DNA from: JAGPCK01 sp964535575
Lineage (GTDB): Bacteria > Bacteroidota > Bacteroidia > UKL13-3
Length of the DNA: 64,000 nucleotides
NCBI GenBank assembly: GCA_964535575.1
Contig: CAZHTC010000003.1
Location: 186,001-250,000, forward strand
Reading direction: 5' to 3'
Below, piece after piece: positions 1-8,946 of this stretch (the stretch's first letter is position 1; each line of letters opens with the position of its first letter). The notes under the pieces are model-generated. The model worked only from the letters and a program-made list of their open reading frames with translations. It was not told the DNA's origin and did no database searches. Position numbers and translations under genes: made by a program.

Positions 1-371
1 GACTGCAGGATCAGTCAAAAAAACTGGTTGGTTCGCTGCCTCTTGGATGGAAACAAAAACTCTCCTTTTCAGTAGCCATTCTTCACCGGCCTCAGGTAGT
101 ATTTCTGGATGAACCTACCGGAGGAGTTGACCCCGTGGTGCGAAGGCAGTTCTGGGATTTAATTTACGATGCGGCAGAAAACGGAATTACCATTTTTGTT
201 ACCACCCATTACATGGACGAGGCAGAATACTGCAACCGTGTTTCTATTATGGTTGACGGTCGCATTGAAGCGTTAGACACACCGGGAGGATTAAAAACAC
301 AATTTAATGCGGCCACCATGGACGAGGTTTTTTACCAACTCGCCCGGGGCGCCAAACGACAAGCCGATTAA
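1..371 (+). CDS. ABC transporter ATP-binding protein (3' part only)
   Basis: The reading frame is already open at base 3, so the start and Walker A lie outside the window. The visible 122 residues hold a degenerate signature loop (LPLGWKQKL in place of the usual LSGG), Walker B with D-loop (VVFLDEPTGGVDP) and the switch histidine (TTHYMDEAE). By family knowledge this is the cytoplasmic ATPase of an ABC-2 exporter of the YbhF type. The stop lies 2 bases before the first permease gene, so the three genes form one operon. The substrate is unknown; drug or lipid export is typical of the family. Confidence 0.9.
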   Translation, partial: LQDQSKKLVGSLPLGWKQKLSFSVAILHRPQVVFLDEPTGGVDPVVRRQFWDLIYDAAENGITIFVTTHYMDEAEYCNRVSIMVDGRIEALDTPGGLKTQFNAATMDEVFYQLARGAKRQAD

Positions 372-373
372 CC

Positions 374-1480
374 ATGAAACAGTTTATTATTTTTATACGT
401 AAAGAATTCAAACACGTTTTTCGCGACCGGAAAACCCTGCTCATGTTATTTGGGTTGCCCATTGTGCAAATTGTGTTGTTCGGTTTTGCCCTCACCAATG
501 AAATTAATAATTCAAAAATGGTGATACTGGATTATGCACGAGATAAAGGTTCGCAGGAGTTGACAGCCAAACTGGAATCGAGCCGGTATTTTGAAATTGA
601 GAAAACCCTGCTTTCGGATAAACAGCTGGAAGCCGCTTTCCGGGAAGGGAAAATTAAAACGGCTGTTATTTTTCCGCCAAACTTTTACCACCACCTGATG
701 CATACCAATAAAACGCAACTGCAGGTAATTGCCGATGGAACCGACCCCAATACCGCTACTACGCTCACCAATTACATTCAGGCTATTGCCGGGCAATACC
801 AGCAACAGGTAATGGGGCAAACCAAATTACCCTACCGCATTGTTCCGGAACTGCGCATGTTGTACAACCCCGAGCTGAAAGGTGCATACAACTATGTGCC
901 GGGAGTGATGGCTTTGGTGCTGATGCTGGTATGTGTAATGATGACCTCCATTTCTATAGTGCGCGAAAAAGAATTAGGCACCATGGAAATTCTATTGGTA
1001 TCTCCGTTTAAACCCCTGTTGGTAATTTTATCCAAAGCGGTTCCCTACCTTATTGTTTCATTGGTGAATCTCACGGTTATTTTATTGCTTAGTGTGTTTG
1101 CCCTGGGCCTTCCGGTAAACGGAAGTGTAGTGCTGCTGGTAAGTGTGAGCACCCTTTACATCATCACCGCTTTATCTATGGGGCTGCTTATTTCAACCAC
1201 CACTGCTTCGCAACAAACGGCCATGCTGCTTTCGCTTATGGGCATGTTACTGCCCACCATGTTATTTGCAGGATTTATGTTTCCTATTGAGAATATGCCT
1301 TTGCCCTTACAGGTAATTTCAAATATTGTTCCGGCCAAATGGTATTATATTATTGTAAAACGGGTAATGATAAAAGGACTTGGTTTTACCTCGGTGTGGA
1401 AAGAAGTATTGATTCTATTTGTTATGACCATGCTGTTGCTTGGCATCAGTTTAAAGAAATTTAAAATACGACTGGCATGA
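374..1480 (+). CDS. ABC-2 type exporter permease (YbhS/YhhJ-like)
   Basis: 368-residue inner-membrane permease. An N-terminal hydrophobic segment (about residues 20-42) follows a basic, amphipathic FIRKEFKHVFRDRK start. A large extracytoplasmic domain (about 45-175) comes next, then five hydrophobic segments at the C-terminus. The REKELGTMEILLVSP motif just after the second membrane segment is the usual ABC2_membrane_3 coupling region. Its stop overlaps the next permease start by 4 bases (ATGA), implying translational coupling. With the upstream ATPase and the second permease it would form a heterodimeric exporter. Confidence 0.9.
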   Translation: MKQFIIFIRKEFKHVFRDRKTLLMLFGLPIVQIVLFGFALTNEINNSKMVILDYARDKGSQELTAKLESSRYFEIEKTLLSDKQLEAAFREGKIKTAVIFPPNFYHHLMHTNKTQLQVIADGTDPNTATTLTNYIQAIAGQYQQQVMGQTKLPYRIVPELRMLYNPELKGAYNYVPGVMALVLMLVCVMMTSISIVREKELGTMEILLVSPFKPLLVILSKAVPYLIVSLVNLTVILLLSVFALGLPVNGSVVLLVSVSTLYIITALSMGLLISTTTASQQTAMLLSLMGMLLPTMLFAGFMFPIENMPLPLQVISNIVPAKWYYIIVKRVMIKGLGFTSVWKEVLILFVMTMLLLGISLKKFKIRLA

Positions 1481-2598
1481 GAACAATCTTATTTTTATTG
1501 CAGAAAGAATTCAGGCAGATTTTCCGCAACCGCTCCATATTGCCCATTATTTTTGTGATGCCACTGATGCAATTGATTGTGCTGCCGCTGGCAGCCGATT
1601 ATGAAGTGAAAAACATCAACCTAGCGGTGGTTGATCACGATCACTCCACCTATTCGGCTCAGTTATGCGGAAAAATTTCAGGTTCGGGTTATTTCCGCCT
1701 GGTCAATTACGGAAGTGATTTCAAAAATGCTTTTGAACTGATAGAAACCGATAAGGCCGATTTGGTTTTGGAGATACCCGAAGGATTTGAACGCACGGTG
1801 GTGCGCGAAAGCGAAGACAAATTGTTTATTGCCGTAAACGCGATTAACGGTGTGAAAGCCGGATTAGGCGGTTCGTACCTGAGCCGTATTTTAAGTGATT
1901 TTAATCAGGATATACGCCTTAAATGGATGCAGATGCCGCGATACAATCCTATGCCTGTAATTGAGGTAACTTCCTCGGCCTGGTTTAATCCGCATATGAA
2001 CTATAATTTTTTTATGGTACCGGGTATTTTAGCTATTCTGGTAACCATGATGGGAAGTTATATGACGGCATTAAATATTGTGAAGGAAAAAGAAATCGGC
2101 ACCATTGAGCAATTAAATGTTACCCCTATCCGCAAGCATCATTTTGTGCTGGGAAAACTTATTCCGTTTTGGGTACTGGGAATGTTTGTGTTTAGTGTGG
2201 GGCTGTTTATTATTGCCCGGCTTATTTATGGCATTGTACCGTTGGGGAGCATCGCCCTGCTTTATGGTTTTCTGGCCGTTTACCTGTTGGCTATTCTGGG
2301 GCTGGGGTTGCTTATCTCTACCTATTGCGATACCCAGCAACAGGCTATGTCGGTTACGTTTTTTTTTATGATGATTTTTATGCTTATGAGCGGGCTGTTT
2401 ACTTCAGTTGACAGCATGCCTGCATGGGCCAAAGTAATTGCTCACCTTAGTCCGGTAACTTATTTTATAGAGGTGATGCGTATGATTGTGTTGAAGGGAA
2501 GCACTTTTGCCGATTTAAAAATTCATTTTATGGCTATCTCCGTTTTTGCCGTTGTATTGAATACCTGGGCCATTCTTAATTATAAAAAACGAAGTTGA
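1477..2598 (+). CDS. ABC-2 type exporter permease (YbhR-like)
   Basis: 373-residue paralogue of the preceding permease with the same plan: N-terminal LLQKEFRQIFRNRS, one membrane segment, an extracytoplasmic domain (about 45-180), the KEKEIGTIEQLNVTP coupling motif and a C-terminal cluster of membrane segments. It is last in the operon. Downstream is an imperfect hairpin (arms 2620-2628 and 2645-2653) with no T-tract, so termination there is uncertain. The neighbouring gene runs convergently on the other strand and belongs to the accessory region. Confidence 0.9.
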   Translation: MRTILFLLQKEFRQIFRNRSILPIIFVMPLMQLIVLPLAADYEVKNINLAVVDHDHSTYSAQLCGKISGSGYFRLVNYGSDFKNAFELIETDKADLVLEIPEGFERTVVRESEDKLFIAVNAINGVKAGLGGSYLSRILSDFNQDIRLKWMQMPRYNPMPVIEVTSSAWFNPHMNYNFFMVPGILAILVTMMGSYMTALNIVKEKEIGTIEQLNVTPIRKHHFVLGKLIPFWVLGMFVFSVGLFIIARLIYGIVPLGSIALLYGFLAVYLLAILGLGLLISTYCDTQQQAMSVTFFFMMIFMLMSGLFTSVDSMPAWAKVIAHLSPVTYFIEVMRMIVLKGSTFADLKIHFMAISVFAVVLNTWAILNYKKRS

Positions 2599-2619
2599 AA
2601 AAACGAGATCGGCTGTAAC

Positions 2620-2653
2620 AGCCCTTAGTGACCGACAAAGATAGCTGAGGGCT
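2620..2653 (+). terminator. possible weak terminator hairpin after ABC operon
   Basis: AGCCCTTAG and CTGAGGGCT can pair over 9 positions with one G-U, around a 16-base loop. There is no run of T after it, so an intrinsic terminator is only a possibility. It lies between the convergent ABC operon and the GNAT gene. Confidence 0.3.
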
Positions 2654-2684
2654 TCGGTAAGGGGTAAAATTTCAATGTGGATAA

Positions 2685-3290
2685 TCACAATTTCTTATAC
2701 TTCTCAGTATACAATTTTATCAGCAATTGTTTAACATCGTTCCATTCTTCCTCTATTATACTGTAGTAAGCTACACTTCTTTTGTCGCCATTTCGTATAA
2801 CTACATTTCTTAAAACTCCTTCAAATTTCCCGCCTATCCTTTCAATTGCCTTTTGTGAGCGTAAATTTTTGCTTGAAGTAATAATTTGAACCCGTATGGT
2901 TTTGAGTTCTTCAAAACAATATTTTAATAATAAATATTTGCACTCTTCATTGTATCCTTTTCCCCAATATTCCGGCAAATACCAGGTATATCCGATTTCC
3001 AGATTTCGATGTTCTGCATTTATGTGCAAGTATCTTGTAGAGCCCATTACTTTTCCTGTGTCTTTGTTTATCACAACAAATGGATATTGTTCACCTTTAT
3101 CTCGTTTTAGCAAAGCCTCATTCAATGCCGCACGTAGTTTTTCATTATCTGTTCCATTCACGGGCATATAAGTCCAGATAATTTCCTCATGACTTAGTCC
3201 AATAAGTTCGTCAAAATATTCTTCCGTTAATGGTTTTAACCTAACCTTTTCCCCTTCTAATTCTAAGGGATGTTTTATCCATTCAGTCAT
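2685..3290 (-). CDS. GNAT family N-acetyltransferase (RimJ/RimL type)
   Basis: 201 residues with the Acetyltransf_3 layout. The N-terminal LEGEKVRLKPLTEEYFDEL strand-helix is followed by a central GSTRYLHINAEHRNLEIGY region and an acetyl-CoA loop at YWGKGYNEECK (about residue 110). A C-terminal NLRSQKAIERIGGKFEGVLR helix is typical of RimJ/RimL relatives that acetylate protein N-termini or small amines. The substrate cannot be read from sequence. It is the last (3'-most) gene of the minus-strand accessory array, preceded by a family-3 intergenic element. Confidence 0.85.
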   Translation of the reverse strand: MTEWIKHPLELEGEKVRLKPLTEEYFDELIGLSHEEIIWTYMPVNGTDNEKLRAALNEALLKRDKGEQYPFVVINKDTGKVMGSTRYLHINAEHRNLEIGYTWYLPEYWGKGYNEECKYLLLKYCFEELKTIRVQIITSSKNLRSQKAIERIGGKFEGVLRNVVIRNGDKRSVAYYSIIEEEWNDVKQLLIKLYTEKYKKL

Positions 3291-3360
3291 TGTTTATTTT
3301 GTTCAATAGAGTTATAAATTGTTTGAGTCTTTTAAAATTCGCCCTGTTGTTAAAAGGTTA

Positions 3361-3395
3361 CCTTAAGCTAGCGAGACGCGAGTGAGGACGGGGGG
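3361..3395 (-). repeat. intergenic element family 3, copy 1
   Basis: Lies just downstream of the acyltransferase stop. Read on the minus strand it runs CCCCGTCCTCACTCGCGTCTCGC and then TAGCTTAAGG. It matches 11500-11535 (CCCCGCCTTCGCTCGCG...) at most positions. The CTCGCG/CGCGAG core can form a small hairpin, perfect only in the second copy. It occupies the same position, right after a stop codon, in both cases. Confidence 0.6.
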
Positions 3396-3421
3396 ATTTT
3401 CTTTTTTTTCAAGTTAGTTGT

Positions 3422-4537
3422 CTATGTTTTTTTACCGTTCAAAAATACACCAATAAAAGTTTTGCGTACAAATAAATGATATGAAGTCAAGCTGATTACT
3501 GTTGTAATAGTTAGTACGATTAGAAATTTCAAATAAACGGACACTGCCAAATCATCTATTAAACCCGACAATAAAACAGCAATGAAGAAATGAATTAGAT
3601 AAACCCAATATGCTGAATTTACTAAGTATGAAACTGTCTGGTTGGGCGAATCTGCGAAACGCAAAAAAATGCCGATTATTCCTATACTTAGGGAAGAGGT
3701 AACGAATGAATTTAATATTTGAAGACTTGTTAAATTCATTTGAGTGTGAAAATTAATTTTGAAGCAGGCTGAAACCACACCAATCAGAATCAGTATCATG
3801 TCAGAATGTTTTAAAGTGCTTATTAATGCTTTATTTCTGTACAACAACCAGCCGGTCGTATAAAATGTCAGAAAATAAATCAGAATTCCAGCGTCAGGTA
3901 GCCAGCTGACTGATGTCTCAAAGGATTTTGCGTCAAACAAAAAAAGAATGGTAAATGAAATGCCTGTCATTGTCAGTAAACGATACACCGGATTTTTGAA
4001 AGTCAGTTTAAATAAATGGTCAAAATACCATAGTGAAATTCGGTTTGTAAGTTTTAAAAACAGATATGCAAGAATACTGATGAGGAATAAATAATATAAA
4101 AACCATAAATGCGACAATCGGTAAGGAATATAGCTTCCTGCCAAAGAAAAGTGGTCTGATAAGGTTACCGGAACTTCACCTTCAAAAACAGAACTACAAT
4201 ATATAAACGCAAATTTTTGAAAAGGGCAAAGCACAATAACAAAAACAAGAAAAGGTATGAGTATTCGCTTAAACCGGTTTTTTATCATTTGTTCGGGATT
4301 TTTATTGAAATATAAAGATGCACCAAAAAAACCTGCAATCAAAAAAAACACAGGCATACGAAAGGAATGAATTATATCAACAAGATAAAAAAAAGCAAAA
4401 CTGGTTTCTTTTGCTCTCAATGGCCATGTCATATCATTCGAACTGCTGTAACTCACGGCCGAGTGAATAACAACGCCCAAAAACATCATCGTTGCTCTCA
4501 ATGAGTCAAATGCGTAATATCGTTTATTGTCTGTCAT
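3422..4537 (-). CDS. acyltransferase family 3 membrane protein
   Basis: 371 residues from the ATG at 4537. An in-frame ATG at 4579 would add 14 polar residues, but MTDNKRYYAFDSLRA is the usual family start. About ten hydrophobic segments, an early DSLRATMMFLGVVIH motif with the conserved Arg and His, and FRMPVFFLIAGFF place it in Acyl_transf_3 (OafA/MdoC-like), which moves acyl groups onto extracytoplasmic glycans. Closest in look to glucan-biosynthesis MdoC-type proteins. The acceptor is unknown. Flanked by array elements of family 1 (upstream) and family 3 (downstream). Confidence 0.85.
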   Translation of the reverse strand: MTDNKRYYAFDSLRATMMFLGVVIHSAVSYSSSNDMTWPLRAKETSFAFFYLVDIIHSFRMPVFFLIAGFFGASLYFNKNPEQMIKNRFKRILIPFLVFVIVLCPFQKFAFIYCSSVFEGEVPVTLSDHFSLAGSYIPYRLSHLWFLYYLFLISILAYLFLKLTNRISLWYFDHLFKLTFKNPVYRLLTMTGISFTILFLFDAKSFETSVSWLPDAGILIYFLTFYTTGWLLYRNKALISTLKHSDMILILIGVVSACFKINFHTQMNLTSLQILNSFVTSSLSIGIIGIFLRFADSPNQTVSYLVNSAYWVYLIHFFIAVLLSGLIDDLAVSVYLKFLIVLTITTVISLTSYHLFVRKTFIGVFLNGKKT

Positions 4538-4577
4538 TTTCTTTTTATTGGGCGTTGGTATCAAAATGACTTTGTGC

Positions 4578-4667
4578 ACTTACGTACAACGGCCGCGTTA
4601 AAACATAAACGAAGAAAGGAAAATTTATGAAAGGAACAAACTAAATCCAGAACGGCAGGGGGGGGGA
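4578..4667 (-). repeat. intergenic element family 1, copy 1
   Basis: About 90 bases, nearly the same as 5375-5460. On the minus strand it begins with a C-run and TGCCGTTC, continues through GATTTAGTTT and CTTCGTTTATG, and ends TTTAACGCGGCCGTTGTACG. With copy 2 it brackets the SUMF1-like gene as a direct repeat with about 800 bases between equivalent points. The end resembles an integron attC core (GTT...), but the consensus GTTRRRY is not met exactly. Confidence 0.75.
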
Positions 4668-4705
4668 CCCTGTTATTATGCTTACTGATAAAGTGCAGCG
4701 GGGTT

Positions 4706-5359
4706 TTAAGTAAATGCTATTCTAAATCCAATGGTGTTATTCTTTTCTTTTTTATCAGCTATCAAGGAAAAATCTTTATCCACCCACAGTCTTTGTGTCG
4801 CCCAACCGGCCCCTTTATATAAACATTTTTCTGCCGGCAAAGCGGTCAGGTCGTTGTCAACAAAGTGATATAAATTACCTAACAAATCTGATAAGTTTAG
4901 TCTGCCTGAAGGTTTTGAGGCAACAGGATGCGTTTGATTATTACTATTTCCTTCATACCAGATAATATCATTCAAATGATTGTGGAAATCATCTTCATAA
5001 TTTAAATTACATGCGTAGTTAAATTCACTTTCCTTTAAAAGTCTAAAATTCTGATTTGTTATCTGTTTCAGCTTATGAAAAAAGGCTGCAATGTCATAGT
5101 AACTGATATTTTCAATGGGATTATTTTTACCTTTAAATTTTGAAGGATTTGTAGTCATAATATCTTCCCATAACTTTTGAGTTGTTAATGTTTCGCAAAT
5201 CCAGATGTCTTTTTCTATGCATATGTTCAGTTTGGTTTTGTTTCTTTTAATGAACTGATTTCGGTGAGGTTTTTGAGACCAATCTATTTCATAACTAATC
5301 CGTCCATAAGGTAGTTTATGAAAATTTAAATGATTATCTTTTATTGTGATTTTCTGCAT
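4706..5359 (-). CDS. formylglycine-generating-enzyme/SUMF1-like domain protein
   Basis: 217 residues with no signal peptide. Recognisable FGE-sulfatase landmarks in order are WICETLTTQKLWEDIM, NPSKFKGKNNPIENISYYDI, FRLLKESEFNYACN, WYEGNSNNQTHPVASK, NLSDLLGNLYHFVDN, KGAGW and a terminal GFRIAF. The segment between WYEGN and LGNLYHF is short, and the paired active-site cysteines of true FGE were not recognised. It is therefore probably a non-catalytic or divergent family member. Direct repeats of family 1 flank it on both sides. Confidence 0.8.
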   Translation of the reverse strand: MQKITIKDNHLNFHKLPYGRISYEIDWSQKPHRNQFIKRNKTKLNICIEKDIWICETLTTQKLWEDIMTTNPSKFKGKNNPIENISYYDIAAFFHKLKQITNQNFRLLKESEFNYACNLNYEDDFHNHLNDIIWYEGNSNNQTHPVASKPSGRLNLSDLLGNLYHFVDNDLTALPAEKCLYKGAGWATQRLWVDKDFSLIADKKEKNNTIGFRIAFT

Positions 5360-5374
5360 TTAAAATGTGTTTGT

Positions 5375-5460
5375 ACTTACGCACAACGGTCGCGTTAAAG
5401 CATAAACGAAGAAAGGAAAAATTGTGAAAAGAAAAAACTAAATCCCGAACGGCAGGGGGG
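5375..5460 (-). repeat. intergenic element family 1, copy 2
   Basis: Second copy of the element at 4578-4667. It shares the C-run, TGCCGTTCGGGATTTAG, CTTCGTTTATG and TTTAACGCGACCGTTGTGCG, read on the minus strand. It sits directly after the stop of the gap-split YciI-like gene and before the SUMF1-like start. A partial relative (CCCCTGCAGTTCGGGC on the minus strand) lies at 5787-5802. Confidence 0.75.
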
Positions 5461-5466
5461 ATATTA

Positions 5467-5732
5467 TTAAGGTTTTACCTTCCATATTTTGTTATGTGCG
5501 TCAAGGTATTCAGAAANNNNNNNNNNNNNNNNNNNNNNNNNNNNNNNNNNNNNNNNNNNNNNNNNNNNNNNNNNNNNNNNNNNNNNNNNNNNNNNNNNNN
5601 NNNNNNNNNNNNNNNNTAGTCATCAGCTCCCAATTTTTTTGCAAGGGTAGTATCAAGGTCCGGATTGGGGGTTTGTGCAACGGATAAAGTTGCCAGAGTA
5701 AGGATGAAGGTAAAAGTTAAAAGTGATTTCAT
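5467..5732 (-). CDS. secreted YciI-like protein, copy 1 (interrupted by assembly gap)
   Basis: Both ends are nearly identical to the intact gene at 8947-9405. The 3' end matches from 5463 to 5516; the 5' end from 5617 to 5732 differs at about two positions. The middle is replaced by 100 Ns where the intact copy has about 293 bases, so the apparent frame change across the gap is an artefact. The true stop is the TAA at 5467. The signal peptide MKSLLTFTFILTLATLSVAQ is kept. Function as for the second copy. Confidence 0.75.
5517..5616. other. assembly gap (100 N)
   Basis: Exactly 100 Ns, a conventional placeholder length. Comparison with the duplicate gene at 8947-9405 predicts about 293 missing bases, so window coordinates after this point underestimate the real distance. 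Confidence 0.95.
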
Positions 5733-5828
5733 TCGTTCTATCATTTTCAGTTAATATTAATACAGGCAAAGTTTAAAGACACAAAGCCCGAACTGCAGGG
5801 GTCACGCAGTACAGGGGCGAAGACGGGA

Positions 5829-6740
5829 TTATTTGTATTTTATTTCCTGTTTCCAAATTATTTCCCCCTTTTTAATATTAATAGCATAGGTTATTGGAAA
5901 AATATCCTGACCATAACCCGGACAGGACGCAAGATCCTCATTAAAAACAGTAATATATGCTATATTCTCTTTTATGTTTATTAATGGCGGATTTTGGTTG
6001 CGACTAAAAATATTGCCGTCCAATAAAATTTTCCATTTTTCGCCAGCAATAGTCCATTTATTACCTGAAGACTGCTTAGTTAATTCAATGTTTTTACCAA
6101 GAATTTTAACCTTTTTCATTTCATTTAAAAATTCAAATTGTTCACCTGGTAAATAACTCAGTTCTTGGTATTTCTTTTCCAAGTAGCTTTTGAAGAAAAT
6201 ATGTTTTGTAAAGTCGTCATAATATTTGATCATGTTAGAAGGTCCAATGGTGTCTAAATCATAGAGTATCCATTTGCCTTTCCCTTTTTTGTTAATTAGT
6301 ATTTCGTAAGCAAATTTCCTGTCGCCACATAAATAATATTCCAGAATGGTATTGTTGTTTTGTGAAAAAGGGGAATAATAGGCACAATTATTTTCCTTTG
6401 TGCTTCCGTAATCAGCATTGCCGGGTTGTCTGTATGATGCTTTACAAGATATAAAATTGTAATGCCTCTCATTCCAGGTTAAATGCAATGATATATCTTT
6501 TTTGATTTCCCCCTTTTTAGAAATTAAAACATAATTTAACTCAAATTCTTTATTGTTGTTGAATACGTCCATCAATCCCCCATTAAATTCTGTTCTCAAT
6601 AGAAGAATGTCGCCACCGGCAGTTAAAACCTGTCTGTCAACCAATCGTTGATTTGGTCCGCAGGGTTGGGCAAAAGCAGTTGTGAAGCTTGTCAGAAAAA
6701 AACTGAGAAACGAGGCAATATTGATATTCTTTAACTTCAT
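5829..6740 (-). CDS. secreted hypothetical protein
   Basis: 303 residues from the ATG at 6740, chosen because it starts a clean signal peptide (MKLKNINIASFLSFFLTS.., cleavage after AFAQ). An upstream ATG at 6800 would put 20 polar residues in front of it. The mature part has a few Cys residues and mixed strands. It includes phrases such as WTIAGEKWKILLDGN and ENIAYITVFNEDLASCPGYGQD that suggest a beta-rich domain reporting a stored value. I do not recognise the family. It is one of the single genes of the minus-strand array. Confidence 0.6.
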   Translation of the reverse strand: MKLKNINIASFLSFFLTSFTTAFAQPCGPNQRLVDRQVLTAGGDILLLRTEFNGGLMDVFNNNKEFELNYVLISKKGEIKKDISLHLTWNERHYNFISCKASYRQPGNADYGSTKENNCAYYSPFSQNNNTILEYYLCGDRKFAYEILINKKGKGKWILYDLDTIGPSNMIKYYDDFTKHIFFKSYLEKKYQELSYLPGEQFEFLNEMKKVKILGKNIELTKQSSGNKWTIAGEKWKILLDGNIFSRNQNPPLINIKENIAYITVFNEDLASCPGYGQDIFPITYAINIKKGEIIWKQEIKYK

Positions 6741-7121
6741 ATTTACATTGATTTGGTTCCGTACTATTCTATTGATTCCGTGTCTAGCTGAACTATTCAT
6801 TTATTAAACGTTATCGGTTTCCCGAAGAGTATGTTAGGGATTACCAATCTGTTTGCCCCGTTAACGGTTTAGGCTTTTGAATCGCACTTTTGCATGTACT
6901 TTTAAACCTATTGAAATTGCAAGTTAACCTTTCATCCTCTGATTGCAAATCCTGTTGCGTAGCTATGTTCGGGATAAAACAAAATACATTTAGTTGCTTT
7001 GTTCTGTTAAGCGCCTTCCATTAATGAATATTATGGCAGAAGCGAGGACGCTGCAATGAACTAGACAGTGGAAAGATCACGCGGTACAACCGCGCGCCAG
7101 TTGGGAAATTTTGAATGGCGG
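6741..7121. other. 380-base non-coding stretch in accessory array
   Basis: No convincing ORF. It contains a perfect small palindrome CGCGGTACAACCGCG at 7080-7094 and a GTTAACGG segment near 6864. The palindrome sits just downstream of the beta-propeller gene stop and could be a hairpin terminator without a T-tract or part of an intergenic element. An imperfect relative (CACGCAGTACAGGGG) occurs near 5803-5817. Confidence 0.5.
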
Positions 7122-8759
7122 CTAGTTGTCAACTATAACCAGCCGGTCGGTAGCGATAGTGCTACCGTCCTGTGTCAGGCGCACTACATACAAACCTGCG
7201 GGTAAATGGTCCCGCTGCAAGGCAATCTTCGTTCCCGTGATATGATCCAGTTTTCGTACGGGCTGCCCGTTGGTGTTATACAGTGTAAGCGTTGCGTTGG
7301 TTAAACGTTGGCTGGTTTGTATAGTGACGTTCCCGTTGGCAGGATTGGGGTACATGGTAAGTAGTTGTGACGGTGAAAGGAGTTGGGTAATGCCGCTCGG
7401 AAGTGAGGAAGCCAGTTTGGTAATGAATACTTCATACCCTTTGGCAATCGTGTCGGCATTGGTAAAGGAGGAACTTCCAAAGGTAGCCTGCTTGCCGGAG
7501 TAAATTCCGGTCACAGCCACATTGCCCCCTGCATCCACAGCTATGGCATTGGCCATATCACCGGCATCTGCTGAGCCTCCGTGTAAGGCCCACACTGCAT
7601 TTCCTGACGAATCGTATTTAGCCACAAACGCATCGTTGAAACCGTTGCTGGTCAGATTCACCGTTCCATACGTTCCGGTGCCGCTGAACACCCCGGCCAC
7701 GTAACAGTTGCCTGCAGCATCGGTGCAAATGCCCTTTCCTTCGTCATACAGGGTGGTTGACTGCTTAGCCCAAATGACGTTGCCGGTCGGGTCAAATTTT
7801 ACGAGAAACATTTTGTAGGTGGTTGAAGGGTTGGTGAGCGTGATGCTCCCGAATTTGGCATTGGCACCCTGGTACGAACCGGTTACAAAACAGTTGCCGT
7901 TTCCGTCAGCGCTTATTACGGGATTGTACAAGGACGGAAATGTTCCCTCGCTCTTTGCCCATACCACCGTTCCGGAGCTGTTCAGTTTGGCCACCAGAAT
8001 GGAGTAGCCTGGGCCGTTCGTGCTGTTCATTACCGTTGTGGTGTCTATTTTAATACTGGCACCTCCGAAATATCCGGTAAGAAAACAATCTCCGTTAGCA
8101 GCCGTACAGATGGTCGGGGACCTCAGAACGGCTCCTGTTGCCATTTTCTGCCACACCATGTTTCCGGAGCTGTCGTATTTCATCACCGCAGTGCCGTCAA
8201 AAAAGCTACCGGCCACATACACATTTCCGGAATCGTCAACGTCAGCCGTAAACAGCGTAACAGGTGCAACTGTGGTTACCTTGCCCGGGCACCTTGCCCA
8301 TATCACATTACCGTTTGCATCGTATTTGGCCACCACAGCAGCTGGATTTAGTCCGGGTGAAAGCGTTGTGCTTCCCAGTGTCAGCGTTCCGCCCCCGTTG
8401 TAATAACCGGCTACATAGCTGGTGCCACTTGCATCCGTGCGGATGGCGGTGAACTTCGAATCACCGGTGCCCCCGGTTGCTTTTCGTGACCACACCAGAT
8501 TTCCTGCATTGTCGTATTTCACCAAAAACATGGCGTTGCTTGACGGGCCACTAAGGGTATCGCTTCCAAACCGGATGTAATTGGGGTAGGTATGGCCCAC
8601 GGCATAGCAGTTGCCGGCCGCATCCATACTGATGCTATGTCCGTAGTCGCTTCCCGGTCCTGTTCCGTTTTTCACCCATTGCCAGGCTGGGGTTTGGCTA
8701 AAGGCAGAACCGGTGATTAGAATCAGGATAGTAATCCAAAAAGTAATTTTTGTTTTCAT
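7122..8759 (-). CDS. secreted SBBP-repeat beta-propeller protein with T9SS sorting domain
   Basis: 545 residues. The signal peptide (about 1-21, ..TGSAFSQ) is followed by 7-8 repeats of about 55-60 residues. Each carries a GNCYAVG/GNVYVAG-type strand and a KYDxxGNVxWA strand (SBBP/Kelch-like propeller). The last ~75 residues (LLTMYPNPANGNVTIQT... GLYVVRLTQDG) are a type A T9SS C-terminal domain. By family, the protein is exported across the outer membrane by T9SS and anchored or released; its function is unknown. GC content looks higher than in neighbouring array genes. Confidence 0.85.
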   Translation of the reverse strand: MKTKITFWITILILITGSAFSQTPAWQWVKNGTGPGSDYGHSISMDAAGNCYAVGHTYPNYIRFGSDTLSGPSSNAMFLVKYDNAGNLVWSRKATGGTGDSKFTAIRTDASGTSYVAGYYNGGGTLTLGSTTLSPGLNPAAVVAKYDANGNVIWARCPGKVTTVAPVTLFTADVDDSGNVYVAGSFFDGTAVMKYDSSGNMVWQKMATGAVLRSPTICTAANGDCFLTGYFGGASIKIDTTTVMNSTNGPGYSILVAKLNSSGTVVWAKSEGTFPSLYNPVISADGNGNCFVTGSYQGANAKFGSITLTNPSTTYKMFLVKFDPTGNVIWAKQSTTLYDEGKGICTDAAGNCYVAGVFSGTGTYGTVNLTSNGFNDAFVAKYDSSGNAVWALHGGSADAGDMANAIAVDAGGNVAVTGIYSGKQATFGSSSFTNADTIAKGYEVFITKLASSLPSGITQLLSPSQLLTMYPNPANGNVTIQTSQRLTNATLTLYNTNGQPVRKLDHITGTKIALQRDHLPAGLYVVRLTQDGSTIATDRLVIVDN

Positions 8760-8946
8760 GGTGTTTTTTGGTTAAAGAATATTTACTGCACCACACCAAA
8801 GGTTGATTAGATTTTAACAGTATCATCGTACCCATTGGCTAAATGCAATACGAAGTTAGCAAAATATCTGGCTAAAAAAGCCCTCTCTTCATAAATTTTC
8901 AGGGCCCTTAGATCTGCATCCATAGTGGCAGACGTGGAGGCTATTA

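Noticed and set aside
2599..2684. tRNA-like fold after the ABC operon
   Set aside because: Only one hairpin could be drawn. No anticodon arm, T-arm or CCA.
8020..8403. 127-codon plus-strand ORF
   Set aside because: Antisense to the SBBP propeller gene; composition follows the complementary repeats.
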